Of a stretch of 8,403 nt of DNA, positions 6,816 through 8,403 are shown one piece after another. A program made the position numbers and the translations under genes. Source of the DNA: DASXPG01 sp044449445 (GTDB lineage: Bacteria; Gemmatimonadota; Gemmatimonadetes; Gemmatimonadales; JACORV01); contig JBIOIA010000113.1 in assembly GCA_044449445.1 (NCBI GenBank), forward strand, positions 1 through 8,403, given 5' to 3'. The notes beneath the pieces are model-generated. The model saw only the letters and a program-made list of their open reading frames with translations, was not told the origin of the DNA and made no database searches. Each line of letters starts with the position of its first letter. The first letter of the stretch is position 1.

Positions 6816-8403
6816 GTGAAGACCTTCGAGCTGACCGAGCGACACACCACGCAGATCGCGGTAGCGCTGATCGTGGTGATCAGCGTCCTCGACTACGTTA
6901 CGCCTCCCGAGCGCATCTTCATCGACCTGCTCGTCGCGCCGCCCCTGGTCTCCGCGACGCGCGGACGGCCGGCGACGATCGCCTGGATCACCTGCCTGTC
7001 GCTGCTCGCCGGCATGCTGCTCGGTCTCGACGCCCACATCTTCCTGACGTCCGACCACATCATCCGCGTCTCCGCCATCGTCGCGAGCGGAGCGCTGGCC
7101 ATGGCGCTCGGCTGGCAACGCCAGAAGGCCGAGACCTCGCTCGCCGCCAGCGAGGCGCGCCAGCGGGCCCTCGCCGAGACCAGCGCCGCCGGCGTCTGGA
7201 ACATCACCGCCGAGGGCGACACGGTGTACGTGAATCCCGCGATGTGCCGGCTGCTGGAGGTGGACGGCCCCGCGGACCTCGCCGGCCGGACCTACCACGA
7301 GTTCTTCACGCCCGAGAGCGTGGCGGCGATCGAGGTCGAGCACGAGAAGCGCCGCCTGGGCGAGACCTCCACCTACCAGCTCGTGCTGCTTGGCCGGAGG
7401 GGGACGCGGCGCAACGTGATCCTGTCGGGCGCGCCGGTGCTGGCGCCGGACGGGCGGATGACCAGCCTGATGGGCACGTTCATCGACGTCACCGAGCGGC
7501 GGCGACTGGAGCGCGTCCAAACGGCGACGCTCCGGATCTCCGAGGCCGTGCACACCGTGCCGACCTTGCAGGAGCTGTTCGGCACCATACACCGGATCGT
7601 CGGCGAGCTGATGCCGGCGGCCAACTTCTACATCGCGCTGTACGACACCGGGACCGACACGGTCAGCTTCCCGTACTTCGTGGACGAGCGCGACCCGGCG
7701 CCGGCCCCCAAGCGGCTCGGCAAGGGACTGACCGAGTACGTGTTGCGCAGCGGGGGGCCACTGCTGGTGACACCCGAGCTGATGCAGGACCTGGAGGAGC
7801 GCGGCGAGGTCGAGCTGATCGGCGGCGCTTCGATCGACTGGCTCGGTGTGCCGCTCCAGACCGGCGGCCAGGTCATCGGCGCGCTGGTCGTGCAGTCGTA
7901 CACCGAAGGCGTGCGCTACACCAAGGACGAGCTCGAGATCCTCCAGTTCGTCTCCGCCCAGGTCGCGATGGCGATCGAGCGCAAGCGGACCGAGGAGGCG
8001 CTGCGCGAGAGTGGCCAGCGGCTCCAGCACTCGCAGGCGATCGCGCACCTCGGCAGCTGGGAGCTCGACCTCGCCGACCTGGTGGACATCAGCCGCAACC
8101 CGCTGTGGTGGTCCGACGAGACCTACCGGATCTTCGGCTTCGAGCCGCAAACGGTCCCGGTCACGAACGACCTGTTCTTCTCGCACGTGCATCCCGACGA
8201 CCGGGCCCGCATCCAGGAGGCGGTCGCGAAGAGCCTGGAGGGCGGCGCTCCCTACCTGATCGAGCACCGGATCGTCCGGCCGGACGGCACCGAGCGCGTC
8301 GTGCGCGAGCAGTCCTCGCTGGTCAAGGACGAGCACGACAGGCCGCGCCGGATGGTGGGCACGGTGCTCGACGTGACCGACGAGCGGCGGCTGCAGGACC
8401 AGC
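6816..8403 (+). CDS. Membrane-anchored PAS-GAF-PAS sensor protein, N-terminal 529 residues; probably a histidine kinase, 3' end beyond the window
   Basis: A signalling protein whose frame stays open from GTG 6816 to the edge. Residues 12-99 form about four hydrophobic segments (12-29, 34-48, 54-72, 82-99) with LDYVTPPE and TSDHIIR between them, like the integral-membrane sensor regions of some kinases and SpoIIE-type phosphatases. A charged helix leads to PAS1 (about 112-230), with VYVNPAMCRLL and the PAC ending GTFIDVTERRRLE. Next is a GAF domain (about 236-386), with GKGLTEYVLRSG, WLGVPL and ILQFVSAQVAMAIERKR. PAS2 (about 403-522) has AHLGSWELDL, WWSDETYRIFGFEP, HPDDR (459-463) and HRIVRPDGTERVVREQ, ending GTVLDVTDERRLQDQ. 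That last string is commonly followed by a histidine-kinase core, so a kinase is the best guess; a GGDEF, EAL or phosphatase output cannot be excluded. No upstream in-frame start exists near GTG 6816, and only a weak GTGAG (6802-6806) precedes it. Confidence 0.88.
   Translation, partial: MKTFELTERHTTQIAVALIVVISVLDYVTPPERIFIDLLVAPPLVSATRGRPATIAWITCLSLLAGMLLGLDAHIFLTSDHIIRVSAIVASGALAMALGWQRQKAETSLAASEARQRALAETSAAGVWNITAEGDTVYVNPAMCRLLEVDGPADLAGRTYHEFFTPESVAAIEVEHEKRRLGETSTYQLVLLGRRGTRRNVILSGAPVLAPDGRMTSLMGTFIDVTERRRLERVQTATLRISEAVHTVPTLQELFGTIHRIVGELMPAANFYIALYDTGTDTVSFPYFVDERDPAPAPKRLGKGLTEYVLRSGGPLLVTPELMQDLEERGEVELIGGASIDWLGVPLQTGGQVIGALVVQSYTEGVRYTKDELEILQFVSAQVAMAIERKRTEEALRESGQRLQHSQAIAHLGSWELDLADLVDISRNPLWWSDETYRIFGFEPQTVPVTNDLFFSHVHPDDRARIQEAVAKSLEGGAPYLIEHRIVRPDGTERVVREQSSLVKDEHDRPRRMVGTVLDVTDERRLQDQ

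Noticed and set aside
6792..8336. Minus-strand open frame of 514 codons opposite the sensor gene
   Set aside because: The plus strand encodes recognisable PAS, GAF and PAS domains here; the antisense product shows only compositional bias.
1..8403. CRISPR array, tRNA, insertion sequence or attachment site
   Set aside because: No regularly spaced repeats, cloverleaf-like segments, transposase or integrase motifs, or terminal inverted repeats were seen on reading both strands.

Overview
This is a GC-rich stretch of bacterial DNA with third codon positions almost all G or C. It comes from a Gram-negative-type (two-membrane) organism: it encodes a complete tripartite RND efflux pump, and two of the pump proteins carry lipoprotein signal peptides. 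The codon bias and a family-5 uracil-DNA glycosylase would fit Gemmatimonadota or a similar high-GC environmental phylum, but that is a guess from general resemblance.

Layout. Bases 1-387 (minus strand) hold the first 129 codons of a family-5 uracil-DNA glycosylase that runs off the left edge. Bases 388-542 are a divergent intergenic region with a conspicuous AT-rich core (about 421-480), the likely control region for both directions. From 543 to 6758 (plus strand) lies a tight four-gene cluster. It encodes a small VOC (glyoxalase/bleomycin-resistance fold) protein (543-896), an RND periplasmic adaptor lipoprotein (884-2065), an HAE-1 type RND inner-membrane pump (2062-5292) and an OprM/NodT-type outer-membrane factor lipoprotein (5292-6758). 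Every junction overlaps (13, 4 and 1 nt), so the four are almost certainly one translationally coupled operon. After a 57-nt gap that contains a good sigma70-like promoter candidate, a membrane-anchored PAS-GAF-PAS sensor protein starts at 6816 and runs off the right edge. Its output domain (histidine kinase, phosphatase or cyclic-di-GMP enzyme) is not in the window.

How the genes work together. Adaptor, pump and outer-membrane channel should assemble into a proton-driven machine spanning both membranes and exporting amphiphilic or toxic compounds. The VOC protein is co-translated with them and may modify, bind or sequester a substrate of the pump; this is inference. No TetR, MarR or MerR regulator of the pump is visible. 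The downstream sensor could be involved in control, but it has its own candidate promoter and there is no direct evidence of a link.

I found no CRISPR array, tRNA, rRNA, insertion sequence or other mobile element, and no clear novel system. The most interesting points are the VOC gene leading the efflux operon, an atypical lipoyl motif in the adaptor, and the two candidate control regions.
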